Shown here piece by piece: positions 51,005-59,982 of a stretch of DNA of 64,000 nucleotides; position 1 is the stretch's first letter; every line of letters begins with the position of its first letter. A model generated the notes under the pieces. It saw only the letters and a program-made list of their open reading frames with translations. It ran no database searches and had not been told where the DNA came from. Source of the stretch: CAYSYM01 sp964435115 (GTDB lineage Bacteria; Chloroflexota; UBA6077; CF-72); contig CAYSYM010000017.1 in assembly GCA_964435115.1 (NCBI GenBank), forward strand, positions 1 through 64,000. The letters run 5' to 3'. Position numbers and translations under genes: made by a program.

Positions 51005-52354
51005 GTGGGTTCGGTCACGGCTTGCGAGATGTCCTCGGCTCGCACCACCGGAGGGCGATTGAGCTACCACATCACCACCTGTAAGCAAGCTGCCCCGGTC
51101 CCTGGGCGCGTTCCACAGGACTTCGAACCAGACGTATCCCCACGGGAGGTGGGCGTTGACCCCACACGCCTGGAGCGGGCCCGCGGGCTGCTCGAGCGTG
51201 CGATCGCCGACGGGGCCTTCCCAGGCGCCGTGGCGCTTGTCGGTCGAGGCGGACAGGTGGTCACGCACTGGGCGCTCGGGCACGCTGAAGTGCACCCCGA
51301 AAGACGACCGATGCGACCCGATGCAATCTTCGACCTGGCGTCTGTTACGAAGGCGGTCGCAGGTGCCACGGCCGCGCTGCTGTTGCTGGAAGATGGCGTC
51401 TGGTGCCTGGAGGACGCCGTCGCCCGGTTCATTCCCGGGTTCGGCGGGCACGGAAAGCAGGAGATCACCATCAGGCATCTCCTCACCCACACCGCCGGGT
51501 TCGGCGGGTGGGTGCCTATGTACGCCTGCGCGTGCGACCCCGAGGAAGCCCTCGCCTATCTCTGTCGCCTCGAGCTCGCCCACCTGCCGGAGACGGTCGT
51601 CCAGTACAGCGACATCGGCATGAGCCTCATTGGCCACCTTGTGCGGCGGGTGACCGGCGAGACAGTCGACCGCCTGCTGCAACGGCGAGTGTGGGATCCC
51701 CTTGGGATGAGCGATACGTGCTTCAACCCTCCCGCTGATTTACGGGAAAAGCTCGTGGCGACCGAGCAGGGCAACAGGTTCGAGCGGACGATGGTCGCAA
51801 ACTTCGGCGCTTCGTTCGATCGTTGGCGAGAGCACGTGCTCGTCGGCGAGGTGAACGACGGCAACTCCTTCTACGCACTCGGCGGGGTCAGCACTCACGC
51901 CGGGCTCTTTTCCACCGCGCGCGACCTGTTCGTCTTCGCGCAGATGTACCTGCGAGGCGGCCAGTACGGGGACGTTCGTATCCTCAGTCCGGCGACCATC
52001 GCGGAAGCCGTCAGCAACCAGACCGCTGGGCATCCGCAGGCGCGAGGATTGGGATGGCAGATTCTCCAGAAAGGGCTCCTCCACCGCAACGAATCGACCC
52101 CATCCCCAACCGCGCGCACGATCTTCCCTTCTGCTCGCTACGCCTTCTCCACGCCGTGGCCTTACGGAGACCTCCTCTCGGGTGAGACCTACGGGCACAC
52201 GGGCTTCAGCGGCACGTCGATCGCCGTCGATCCGACACGGGAGCTCGTGGTGATCTTGCTCACGAATCGGATCCACCCGGATGCGAGTAATGTCGCCATC
52301 AACCACGTCCGCCCACGATTTCACAACCTCGTAGCGGCCAGCCTGATTGCCTGA
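51005..52354 (+). CDS. Beta-lactamase-family serine hydrolase (AmiE/YbbE-like)
   Basis: A serine hydrolase of the class C beta-lactamase/esterase superfamily. FDLASVTKAV gives the SxxK nucleophile, QYSDIGMSLI the YxN-like tyrosine, and YGHTGFSGTS the HTG (KTG equivalent). In Bacillus subtilis a relative (AmiE, ybbE) is an amidase that splits MurNAc-L-Ala and is encoded with murQ and nagZ. The neighbours anmK, nagA and murQ make that activity plausible here. No signal peptide is evident. The start is uncertain: the first 45 residues look non-conserved, and the domain begins near VGVDPTRLERA. Confidence 0.75.
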   Translation: MGSVTACEMSSARTTGGRLSYHITTCKQAAPVPGRVPQDFEPDVSPREVGVDPTRLERARGLLERAIADGAFPGAVALVGRGGQVVTHWALGHAEVHPERRPMRPDAIFDLASVTKAVAGATAALLLLEDGVWCLEDAVARFIPGFGGHGKQEITIRHLLTHTAGFGGWVPMYACACDPEEALAYLCRLELAHLPETVVQYSDIGMSLIGHLVRRVTGETVDRLLQRRVWDPLGMSDTCFNPPADLREKLVATEQGNRFERTMVANFGASFDRWREHVLVGEVNDGNSFYALGGVSTHAGLFSTARDLFVFAQMYLRGGQYGDVRILSPATIAEAVSNQTAGHPQARGLGWQILQKGLLHRNESTPSPTARTIFPSARYAFSTPWPYGDLLSGETYGHTGFSGTSIAVDPTRELVVILLTNRIHPDASNVAINHVRPRFHNLVAASLIA

Positions 52355-52507
52355 TCGGCGACACGCCGAACGATGCGGCCGCGGGAGGAGTGAGGCCCGC
52401 CGCTGGTGCGCAATCGCCGGCGAGCACGTGGCTCGGTGTATCGACCAGGATCTGGTACTCGGCGGCCCAGCAGCCCCGCGCCTCGTGCGCGCCGAGAGGC
52501 TGTGCAT

Positions 52508-52537
52508 GTTTACATGTAGACTGGCCGAGGCTACACT
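52508..52537 (+). promoter_or_regulatory. GntR operator within the anmK operon promoter, copy C
   Basis: GTTTACATGTAGAC (52508-52521) overlaps TTTACA (52509-52514), spacer of 17, TACACT (52532-52537). Outside the core and the two promoter boxes, most of the sequence differs from copies A and B, so the site is conserved by function and not by recent duplication. The first gene starts at 52650. The rest of the 52355-52649 gap shows nothing else. Confidence 0.75.
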
Positions 52538-52649
52538 GCGGGTGTGGTCGTGCCAAGCAGCTTCCCCGGAGAACCAATCCATTCGGCGCCGCGGGGTACG
52601 TGTCTTTGCCGCCCGAGCAAGGCTGGGCTCGGCTGAGGTGGTGGCTGGA

Positions 52650-53147
52650 ATGGAAGCGTGGGCCATCACAGAGGCTACCGTCGAGGATCTCGCCGATCTC
52701 GCCAGCCTGATGACAGCTTCCCCGCTACTCCTGCGCTACGGCATCACACACGACGGCGCGACAGCCGCGCTCGACCAGGCGTGGCGCAAGCACGATCTGA
52801 TCCTGGTCGCTCAATATGCTGGCCAGACGGGTCCCAAGGGCTTCGCCTGGGTGATTGCCTCCCGCGTGCTCGACGGGGCCGCCTATCTCCGCCTGCTGCT
52901 CGTGGCCGAGGAGGCGCAGCGGGAGGGTGTTGGCAATCGGCTCCTCCGGGCGGCCGAGCAGCATGCCCGTGAATGGGCGAATCACCTCTACCTCCTGGCG
53001 ACAACTGACAACGTTGGAGCGCGGCGGTTCTATGAGCATCACGGCTACCGCCACGTCGGCGACCTGCCGGACCTCGTCCGTCCAGGGATTGACGAGGCGC
53101 TCTATCACAAACCGCTCCGGGTGCACGGCGAGCGATTGGCGGGATGA
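52650..53147 (+). CDS. GNAT-family acetyltransferase
   Basis: A 165-residue GNAT fold protein. YLRLLLVAEEAQREGVGNRL is the acetyl-CoA binding motif A (variant of RxxGxG/A) and GARRFYEHHGYRHVGDLPD the C-terminal motif B. It is the first gene of the anmK-nagA-nagB-murQ operon. It could acetylate an amino sugar or a peptide amine released from the wall, but the substrate is unknown. Confidence 0.82.
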   Translation: MEAWAITEATVEDLADLASLMTASPLLLRYGITHDGATAALDQAWRKHDLILVAQYAGQTGPKGFAWVIASRVLDGAAYLRLLLVAEEAQREGVGNRLLRAAEQHAREWANHLYLLATTDNVGARRFYEHHGYRHVGDLPDLVRPGIDEALYHKPLRVHGERLAG

Positions 53148-53150
53148 TTG

Positions 53151-54398
53151 ATGACGAGCGAGCCGCTCACGGTGATTGGGCTTATGTCGGGCACGTCAGT
53201 CGACGGACTGGATGCCGCCGTCGTGCGCATACGCGACCTGGCGGATGGACTCGCTATCGAGGCGGTGGGGTTCCGCGAGCAGCCATTCGACGAAGCGCTG
53301 CGACGAAGAATCCATGCCCTCTTTCGTCCCGAGGAGAGCCGGATCGACGAGGTGTGCGAGGTGAACGTCCTCGTGGGCGAGGCGCTGGCGCGAGCTGCGG
53401 CCGAGACTGCCGAGCTGGCAGGTGTCCAGCCTGACCTGGTGGCGTCCCACGGCCAGACTGTGTGGCATCAGGTGGAGCCTGGCCACACCCGCTCCACTCT
53501 CCAGATTGGCGAGCCCTCCGTTCTCGCTGAGCGACTCGGAGTGACGGTGGTCGCGGACTTCCGGCCGCGCGACATCGCAGCGGGTGGGCAAGGGGCACCT
53601 CTCGCGAGCTACCCGGATGTGCTGTTGTTCGGCCATGAGCGCCTATCGCGAGCTGTACAGAACATCGGGGGTATCGGCAATGTGACCTGGGTCCCGGCCG
53701 GGAGGGCCTTGCGCGAGGCGTTTGCCTTCGACACGGGCCCGGGCAACGTGCTGGTCGACCATGCAATCTGGCGCCTGACGGACGGCGAGCAGCGATACGA
53801 CCGCGATGGTGCTCTGGCGGCGCAAGGATCGATCGACGAGACGCTTCTGGCGGAGTGGCTGGCCCACCCGTACTTCGCGTCGCACCCGCCGAAGACGACC
53901 GGGCGGGAGCGCTTCGGCAGCCAGCTTGGTGACAGGCTTCTGCAGCGGGCGAAAGAGCGCGGGCTCGCTCCTCCTGATGTCCTTGCCACCCTGACTGCCT
54001 TCACGGCACGGTCGATCGCGGATCAGTACCGCCGCTTCCTGCCAGCCTGGCCGGACGAGGTCATCGTCGGCGGTGGCGGGGCGCACAACCCGGTCCTCAT
54101 GGCCCGGCTGCGGGACCTCCTGGCGCCGGCGCGCGTGCTGACCCACGCGGATGTCGGGCTGCCAGACGCGGGCCGGGAAGCGATCTACTTCGCCGTGCTG
54201 GCTTACCAGGCGCTCCACGGTCGCCCCAACACCCTCCCTCGGTGCACGGGCGCCACACACGCGGTCGTCATGGGGAAGATCGTGCCCGGAGCCAATTACC
54301 GCCAGCTCATGGGGCGCGTCATGACCACGCCTGAGGTACACGTCCAACGGCTGGTGATCGAGGAGAAGGCTGGAGTGGGGGCCAGGCACCGTGCGTAG
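53151..54398 (+). CDS. anmK: Anhydro-N-acetylmuramic acid kinase
   Basis: Phosphorylates and opens 1,6-anhydro-MurNAc to MurNAc-6-phosphate in cell-wall recycling. TVIGLMSGTSVDGLDAAVVR is the ATP phosphate-binding start, SHGQTVWH, ADFRPRDIAAGGQGAPLA, QNIGGIGNVTW and FDTGPGNVLVD are all AnmK signatures. ATG 53151 gives 415 residues, slightly longer than usual because of a C-terminal tail. Its product feeds MurQ, four genes downstream. Overlaps nagA by eight bases. Confidence 0.95.
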   Translation: MTSEPLTVIGLMSGTSVDGLDAAVVRIRDLADGLAIEAVGFREQPFDEALRRRIHALFRPEESRIDEVCEVNVLVGEALARAAAETAELAGVQPDLVASHGQTVWHQVEPGHTRSTLQIGEPSVLAERLGVTVVADFRPRDIAAGGQGAPLASYPDVLLFGHERLSRAVQNIGGIGNVTWVPAGRALREAFAFDTGPGNVLVDHAIWRLTDGEQRYDRDGALAAQGSIDETLLAEWLAHPYFASHPPKTTGRERFGSQLGDRLLQRAKERGLAPPDVLATLTAFTARSIADQYRRFLPAWPDEVIVGGGGAHNPVLMARLRDLLAPARVLTHADVGLPDAGREAIYFAVLAYQALHGRPNTLPRCTGATHAVVMGKIVPGANYRQLMGRVMTTPEVHVQRLVIEEKAGVGARHRA

Positions 54399-55560
54399 CG
54401 CCGGCCTCGTCCTCTTCGGCCGGGTGATCACCGACGGTCGAGAGCTCGGGCCCGCCCGAATCGAGATCGAGGACGGCCGCATCGCCGCCGTGGAGCCGGG
54501 CGCTTCGTGCGCAGGCGCTGACCTCGTGGTCGAGGAGGGACACATCGTGCCGGGCTTCATCGACCTCCAGGTCAATGGGGCGGGTGGGATCGATCTCACC
54601 TCGGCCGCTGCGCCTGAGCTGGCGGTGGCCGGCGTTGCACAGGCGCTGGTTCGCCACGGGATAACCTCGTTCTGCCCCACGGTGGTCAGCGCCCCCCGGG
54701 CGACGATCCTCAGCCGCCTTGATGCGTACGGGCCACGCATCCACCGGCGGGGCGCCGAATCGCTCGGCCTGCACCAGGAGGGGCCGTTCATCAGCCCTGA
54801 GCATCGGGGCGTGCACGATCCGACCTGTCTGCGGCTGCCCGACGCGCGCGAGATTGACGCCTGGCTGGAACGCTGCCAGCCAGCGATCGTGACGCTAGCC
54901 CCTGAGCTGCCGGGCGCCCTCGAGGCCATTCGCCGCCTGGCCGCGGCCGGCGTGCTGGTTAGCCTCGGCCATTCGGGGGCCAACGCCGCGGCAGCGCGCG
55001 CCGGGCTGGCCGCTGGCGCGCGGATGGCCACCCACCTGTTCAATGCCATGCCCCCTTTCCACCACCGCCGGCCGGACCTCGTGGGAGCGCTGCTGGCCAG
55101 CACGGCGACGCTCGGGCTGATCGCCGACGGCCTGCACGTCGATCCACTGGTGGTCGACGTCGCGGTGCATGCGGCTGGACCAGAGCGGATCGCCCTGGTG
55201 AGTGACGCGCTGGCACCCGCCGGCCTCGGCGCGGGGCCCGGCGTGCTTGGCGACCAGGCGGTTGTCTCGGATGGGCTCGTGGTGCGGCGCGGCGACGGCA
55301 CGCTCGCCGGCAGCGCCGTCTTGCTGGATACCTGCCTCCGCAACGCGATCGCGTGGCTGCCCTGGCTCTCACCAGCCAAGGTCATCCTGATGGCAACGCA
55401 GACCCCGGCTCAGGTGCTTGGGGCGCAGCTCGCCTCGCGGAAGGGGCGGGTGGCGGCAGGGTATGACGCCGATCTCGTGGTGCTGGACCGGGCGTGGCGT
55501 GTCGCCAGGACGGTCGTGCGCGGCGAGGTCGTCGAAGGTCAACCAGTCGGGGCTGCATGA
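54391..55560 (+). CDS. nagA: N-acetylglucosamine-6-phosphate deacetylase
   Basis: Amidohydrolase that removes acetate from GlcNAc-6-P, the MurQ product. PGFIDLQVNGAGGIDL carries the Q-x-N seen in NagA, LGLHQEGPFISP the Glu metal ligand, VSLGHSGA and ATHLFNAMPPF the two His ligands, and LVSDALAPAG the catalytic Asp. The 389 residues fit. It starts with GTG within the anmK end and its TGA overlaps the next ATG. Confidence 0.95.
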   Translation: MRSAGLVLFGRVITDGRELGPARIEIEDGRIAAVEPGASCAGADLVVEEGHIVPGFIDLQVNGAGGIDLTSAAAPELAVAGVAQALVRHGITSFCPTVVSAPRATILSRLDAYGPRIHRRGAESLGLHQEGPFISPEHRGVHDPTCLRLPDAREIDAWLERCQPAIVTLAPELPGALEAIRRLAAAGVLVSLGHSGANAAAARAGLAAGARMATHLFNAMPPFHHRRPDLVGALLASTATLGLIADGLHVDPLVVDVAVHAAGPERIALVSDALAPAGLGAGPGVLGDQAVVSDGLVVRRGDGTLAGSAVLLDTCLRNAIAWLPWLSPAKVILMATQTPAQVLGAQLASRKGRVAAGYDADLVVLDRAWRVARTVVRGEVVEGQPVGAA

Positions 55561-56645
55561 CCCCGCCTCCCGTCGAATCCTCTGTGTCAAGCCCGGGTGG
55601 TGATCAGACCAGGCTTCTGGCCGAGATCGCCGAACAGCCCGAAGTGGTGGCACGCGTCCTCGAGCGGCAGCGCTCGGCCGTGGCAGAGGTCGCGGCGGAG
55701 ATGGTTCGTCGGGGGCCGCGCGCAATCGTCCTCGTCGCACGGGGCAGCTCGGACAACGCCGCTGTCTACGGCCGCTACCTCCTGGAGATCTGCAACCGCT
55801 GCCTGGTCTCACTCGCCGCGCCTTCGACGGTCACCCTCTATGCGAGCGGGCCGCGCCTCCAGGATGCGGTGGTGGTTGGGATCTCCCAGTCCGGGCGCGG
55901 GGAGGACGTGGTGTCGTACGTGCGTGCGGCCCGCACGCAGGGAGCCCTGACGGTCGCCCTTGTCAACGACCCGACGTCTCCCCTCGCGCACACAGCCGAG
56001 TGGGTGCTGGAGTGTCTGGCCGGGCCGGAGCGGAGCGTGCCGGCGACCAAGACGGTCACCGCGCAGATGGCGCTGCTCGCGCTCCTCTCGGCCGCGGTCG
56101 AAGACGAACGCGAGGCGGCGCGTGCCCTGGCGCCACTGCCAGCGGCGATCCAGCGGGCCCTCGCCGCGCGCGACGAGGCGGCGGCGCTGGCGCGGGCGCT
56201 CGCATCCACGACGTCGCAGGCCGTGATCGGCCGCGGCTTCGCGTATCCCGCCGCGCTGGAGATTGCCCTGAAGCTGAAGGAGACGTCGTACGCCCGGGCG
56301 GAGCCGTTCTCCGCGGCCGACTTCTTCCACGGCCCCGTGGCGCTGGTCGACGCGGGGTATGGCGCGCTCGTGGTGGATGTGGGGGGCCGCTCAACCCAGC
56401 CCGCCCTGCAGGCCGCGGCCGAAGTCCGCCAACGGGGCGGGCAGGCGTTCTTGCTCCGCGTTGGACAGATACAGGACACCCATCGCGAGACGCCGACGCT
56501 CGCGCTGAAGGACCCGGTGGCCGAGGCGTACGCGCCGATCGTGGCGGTGGTGCTCGGCCAGCTCGTCGCCGTGGAGCTGGCGCAGGTGCGCGGGCTCGAC
56601 CCCGCCCATCCGCGTGGCCTCCACAAGGTGACCAGCACGCGGTGA
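55557..56645 (+). CDS. SIS-domain sugar isomerase/deaminase (NagB-II, GlmS-C like)
   Basis: A 362-residue protein with two SIS domains and no glutaminase domain. VLVARGSSDNAAVYGRYLLE, VVVGISQSGRGEDVVSYVRA, and the second-half KLKETSYARAEPFSAADFFHGP match GlmS isomerase-like proteins used as type II glucosamine-6-phosphate deaminases. It would turn GlcN-6-P from NagA into fructose-6-P and ammonia. ATGA overlap with nagA confirms the start. Confidence 0.87.
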   Translation: MTPPPVESSVSSPGGDQTRLLAEIAEQPEVVARVLERQRSAVAEVAAEMVRRGPRAIVLVARGSSDNAAVYGRYLLEICNRCLVSLAAPSTVTLYASGPRLQDAVVVGISQSGRGEDVVSYVRAARTQGALTVALVNDPTSPLAHTAEWVLECLAGPERSVPATKTVTAQMALLALLSAAVEDEREAARALAPLPAAIQRALAARDEAAALARALASTTSQAVIGRGFAYPAALEIALKLKETSYARAEPFSAADFFHGPVALVDAGYGALVVDVGGRSTQPALQAAAEVRQRGGQAFLLRVGQIQDTHRETPTLALKDPVAEAYAPIVAVVLGQLVAVELAQVRGLDPAHPRGLHKVTSTR

Positions 56646-56655
56646 GTGGTGAGCG

Positions 56656-57555
56656 ATGAGTCCCGACGATCTCGATCTTCTTCCTACTGAGCAATCGAAC
56701 CCGCGGACGGCGGACCTGGACCGGCTCGACACGCTGGGCATCCTGCAGCGATTGAATGACGAGGACCAGCGCGTGGCGCCCGCGGTCCGCGCTGCGCTGC
56801 CTGACCTGGCTCGAGCGGTGGAGCTCGCCGTCGACCGGTGGCGGCGCGGTGGGCGCATCGTGCTATTCGGCGCCGGCACCTCCGGGCGGCTGGCTATGCT
56901 TGACGCCGCGGAGGTGCCGCCGACATTCGGCGTGCCACCTGCGCAGTACGTCGCGCGCATGGCCGGCGGCGGAGGCGCGGTGCGGCGAGCGGCCGAGGGG
57001 TCGGAGGACGACGAGAGCGCCGGGCGCGCCGCGGCCGCCGACCTGACCCCCCAGGATGTGGCGTTCGGGATCGCCGCCAGCGGCCGCACCCCGTGGGTGA
57101 CCGGGGCGCTCGCGGCAGCTCGAGAGCGCGGGGCTGGCACCATAGGCTTCGCCTGCGTGCCCAAGCCCGTGCTGGCAGCACACGCTGACGTGACCGTCGT
57201 GGTGAACACAGGTCCCGAGGCGATCGCCGGCTCGACGCGCTTGAAGGCGGGGACCGCCCAGAAGCTGGTGCTCAATGCCTTCAGCACGGCGCTTATGGTC
57301 AGGCTGGGCAAGGTCCACGGCAACCTGATGGTGGACGTCCAGGCCACGAACGCCAAGCTGCGCCGGCGGGCGGCGCGACTGGTGGAGCGCACCACCGGTG
57401 TCAGGGGACCCACCGCCGAGCGGGCGCTGCTGGATGCGAGCTGGGACGTGAAGGTCGCCATCGCCATGCTCCGGTTGCAGATCGCCGCTGCGGAAGCCCG
57501 CCAGCGGCTCGCTCGGGCAGACGGGTCCCTGCGGCGCGTGCTCGGCGAGACGTGA
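56656..57555 (+). CDS. murQ: N-acetylmuramic acid 6-phosphate etherase
   Basis: Cleaves the lactyl ether of MurNAc-6-P to give GlcNAc-6-P and lactate. GRIVLFGAGTSGRLAMLDAA, PPTFGVPP, GIAASGRTPWVTGAL, GPEAIAGSTRLKAGTAQK and KVHGNLMVDVQATNAKL are the MurQ signatures. The 299-residue length is normal. The product of AnmK enters here and the product passes to NagA. The GTGA at its end opens a short remnant frame. Confidence 0.96.
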   Translation: MSPDDLDLLPTEQSNPRTADLDRLDTLGILQRLNDEDQRVAPAVRAALPDLARAVELAVDRWRRGGRIVLFGAGTSGRLAMLDAAEVPPTFGVPPAQYVARMAGGGGAVRRAAEGSEDDESAGRAAAADLTPQDVAFGIAASGRTPWVTGALAAARERGAGTIGFACVPKPVLAAHADVTVVVNTGPEAIAGSTRLKAGTAQKLVLNAFSTALMVRLGKVHGNLMVDVQATNAKLRRRAARLVERTTGVRGPTAERALLDASWDVKVAIAMLRLQIAAAEARQRLARADGSLRRVLGET

Positions 57556-57620
57556 GCGAACGTCCTGGCCCCATCCACCTCGGCGTCGACGCCGAGGGAA
57601 CGCGGCGAGCCCACCGCCGG
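57552..57620 (+). pseudogene. Possible N-terminal stub of a BadF/BadG-type sugar kinase
   Basis: The frame starts with GTG overlapping the murQ stop (GTGA) and reads PGPIHLGVDAEGTRRAH. This resembles the phosphate-binding start (LGVDGGGTKT) of BadF/BadG N-acetylglucosamine kinases, which often follow murQ. After about 20 codons the sequence becomes Arg/Pro-rich and meets the converging lepB gene. If right, the kinase was cut off here. The match is short. Confidence 0.35.
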
Positions 57621-57633
57621 CGCTGGGCGCCGC

Positions 57634-58332
57634 CTACTGGGCGTAGACGGCCGGTGTCAGCACGCCCCAGCTCGCCGGGGGCCAGTAGGAGAGCCAGGCC
57701 CGGCCCACCAGGTTGTCGACGGGTACGAACCAGCCCAGGCGCGAGTCAGAACTGTTGGGGCGGTTGTCGCCCAGGACGAAGTAGCTGTCCTCGGGCACGC
57801 GCAGCGGCCGACCGTCCGCGGGGTAGGTGTAGGTGGCCGGGAACTGGATGTACGGCTCGTCGAGGCGCTGTCCGCTGACGAAGACCTGGCCGCCTCGGAC
57901 GAGCACCAGGTCCCCCGGCAGCCCGATCACCCGCTTGATGAAGTCCTTGTCGGGCTGGTTCGGCGCCCGGAACACGGCCACGTCGCCTCGCTGGGGGCCG
58001 CCGAAGAGGTAGTCAACCGATCCCTGCCGCGTGATCGGCAGCAGGCTATCGAGGGGCGTCCCGGTGGGACGGAAGTACGCCACCTTGTTGATGAGCAGGT
58101 ACTGCCCCGTGTGGAGCGTCGGCTCCATGCTCGCGCCTTCCACGCGGAAGTTCTGGACCACCGCGCGCACCCCGAGGAAGATGACCACGGTCAGGACGAT
58201 GGTCTGGAACAGCTCCCACGCCAGGCGGGCGCCGCCGCGCGACTGGTCCTCGGTGGCCACGCGCTGGTGGGTTTCGGGGAGCGCGGTCAGCGGCGCCACC
58301 TGAGTGGAGAACCGGTCGTCGCTCGAACTCAT
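57634..58332 (-). CDS. lepB: Signal peptidase I
   Basis: Cleaves signal peptides outside the cytoplasmic membrane. One anchor (residues about 36-58) is followed by VEGASMEPTLHTGQYLLINK with the Ser nucleophile, GDVAVFRAPNQPDKDFIKRV with the Lys base, and VLGDNRPNSSDSRLGWFV. The 232-residue length fits Gram-positive-like SPase I. ATG 58332 was chosen since the N-terminal tail MSSSDDRFSTQVAPL is short and polar. Confidence 0.93.
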   Translation of the reverse strand: MSSSDDRFSTQVAPLTALPETHQRVATEDQSRGGARLAWELFQTIVLTVVIFLGVRAVVQNFRVEGASMEPTLHTGQYLLINKVAYFRPTGTPLDSLLPITRQGSVDYLFGGPQRGDVAVFRAPNQPDKDFIKRVIGLPGDLVLVRGGQVFVSGQRLDEPYIQFPATYTYPADGRPLRVPEDSYFVLGDNRPNSSDSRLGWFVPVDNLVGRAWLSYWPPASWGVLTPAVYAQ

Positions 58333-58451
58333 CTGAGGCAGGCGTCCAGGGTGAGCTGGACGCTCCGAGTATAGGCGACGGCCGGGCGTGTCGCGCTTTC
58401 TCCTGAGCGCGCGGGCGTGCGCCGACCCAGCGCCGGCTGCTGGCGAGCGCT

Positions 58452-59711
58452 CTACCCCTCGTTCGGCTCGGCGCTCGGCAGGGCAAAGCAGAACCTGGTG
58501 CCCCCGCCGGCGCGATTCTCGGCCCAGATGCGGCCGCCGTGGCGCCGTACGATCTCCCGGGCGAGCCAGAGGCCCAGACCCACCTGCCCGGCCGCGCGCT
58601 CGCCGCGCCCCTCCGCCTGCCCGTAGCGCTCGAAGATCGCCTCGCGCGCCTCCTCCGGGACGCCCGGACCGCGGTCGGCCACCATGAAGCACGCCCAGTC
58701 GTCCGCGCCGGCGACGGCCAGCGTCACTGTGGTCCCGCGCGGCGAGACCCGCAGCGCATTCTGGACGAGGTTGGCCAGCACCTGGAGGACCGCCTCGCGG
58801 TCGGCCAGCGTCGCGGGCGTCCGCTCGTCGGCCTCGAGCGCCAGCTCGACGCCCCGACTCAGCGCCTCGCCGCGCGCCCGCTCGAGCGCGGTGGCGGCGA
58901 GCTCAGCCGGCCGCACCACAGAGCGCCGCAGCGGCCGCTCGCTCGCCACGCCCACCTCCAGCAGCGCGTTCAGCCCGTCCTTCAGCCGCGCGCACTCGGC
59001 GCGCGCTGTGTCCAGGAACTCCTTCTGCTGGGCGGCCAGCGGCTCAGCTTGCTCGCCGGCCAGGAGCTCCAGGAAGCCGGCCGCCGCGTTGAGCGGGGCC
59101 TTGAGGTCGTGGAGGCGCTCCGCGAAGCCCGTCCGCAGGCTCGCCTCGAGTGCGTCCAGGCGGGCACGCTGAGAGGCGTCGGCGCGCGCGTGGCTCAGGA
59201 CGAGGGCGGCGTACTCCGCGAACGGTGCGAGCGTTTCGCTGGTGTCTGGCGCGAAGGCGCCGGGCCGCCACGCGGACAGGCTGAGCACGCCCACCACCCG
59301 GCCGCCCGTCGCCAGCGGGAGCCCCACGAACGAGCGGACCTCCGGGTAGGGAAGGGCCACGTAGCGACGGTCCTCACGCACGTCGGCGATCACGGCCGGC
59401 TGGCCCGTGGCGGCCACCCAGCCGGCGACGCCGAACCCGATGGGGAAGTGCGACCCGATGGCCGCCTGCCACGGCGCCAGCGCGGCGACCGTCACCACCT
59501 CGCCCGCTTCGACGAGGCCGACCGTTGCCTGGTCGGCGCCGACCAGGCGGGCGGTCACGCGGACGATGGCGCGGGCCAGCGCGCCGAGGTCTGCACCCCC
59601 CTCGACTTCGCGGGCAATCTCGAGCGCGGGCTCGAGCGCGGCCGGAGCGGGCGGGCGGGCCGGCGCCGGATCGGCCGGGTCGGGTGGATCGAGCGGAGGA
59701 GACACGGCCAT
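58452..59711 (-). CDS. GAF-domain sensor histidine kinase
   Basis: A 419-residue cytoplasmic kinase. Residues about 45-190 form a GAF domain (LVGADQATVGLVEAGEVVTV, GVAGWVAATGQPAVIADV). RLHDLKAPLNAAAGFLELLA holds the phospho-acceptor His. The ATPase domain has LANLVQNALRVSPRG (N box), VADRGPGVPEEAREAIFERY (G1/F) and VGLGLWLAREIVRRHGG (G2). No membrane segment, so it senses an internal signal. The response regulator gene upstream is the likely partner. Confidence 0.88.
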   Translation of the reverse strand: MAVSPPLDPPDPADPAPARPPAPAALEPALEIAREVEGGADLGALARAIVRVTARLVGADQATVGLVEAGEVVTVAALAPWQAAIGSHFPIGFGVAGWVAATGQPAVIADVREDRRYVALPYPEVRSFVGLPLATGGRVVGVLSLSAWRPGAFAPDTSETLAPFAEYAALVLSHARADASQRARLDALEASLRTGFAERLHDLKAPLNAAAGFLELLAGEQAEPLAAQQKEFLDTARAECARLKDGLNALLEVGVASERPLRRSVVRPAELAATALERARGEALSRGVELALEADERTPATLADREAVLQVLANLVQNALRVSPRGTTVTLAVAGADDWACFMVADRGPGVPEEAREAIFERYGQAEGRGERAAGQVGLGLWLAREIVRRHGGRIWAENRAGGGTRFCFALPSAEPNEG

Positions 59712-59802
59712 CAGCGAACGCACCACGCCTCGAGGCCGCCGCGCGCGTACGCGAAGCGTGGTGAGGCTGGCGCCCCTGGCAGGCCGAGCCCCCTCACCCG
59801 GA

Positions 59803-59832
59803 CCCTCTCCCCCGCACGTGCGGGGGAGAGGG
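59803..59832. repeat. Perfect 30-bp GC-rich palindrome (REP-like)
   Basis: CCCTCTCCCCCGCAC is followed at once by its complement. It lies in the 271-base gap between the response regulator and the kinase genes, and it resembles widely scattered repetitive extragenic palindromes. It would form a hairpin in mRNA that could separate expression of the two partners. The remainder of the gap shows nothing else. Confidence 0.7.
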
Positions 59833-59982
59833 GGGCTCCAATCGTCTGGTACCCAACGTACCTGCCGCCGGCCCGGCGTTCGAGGACTGGTGGCATACGT
59901 CAACTATCGTCCGGAGCGCCCGGTTTCTCGATGCACCGCGGCCGGGGCCGGCCGGACGGGAGAGCGCGGCGGGCCAGCATGG

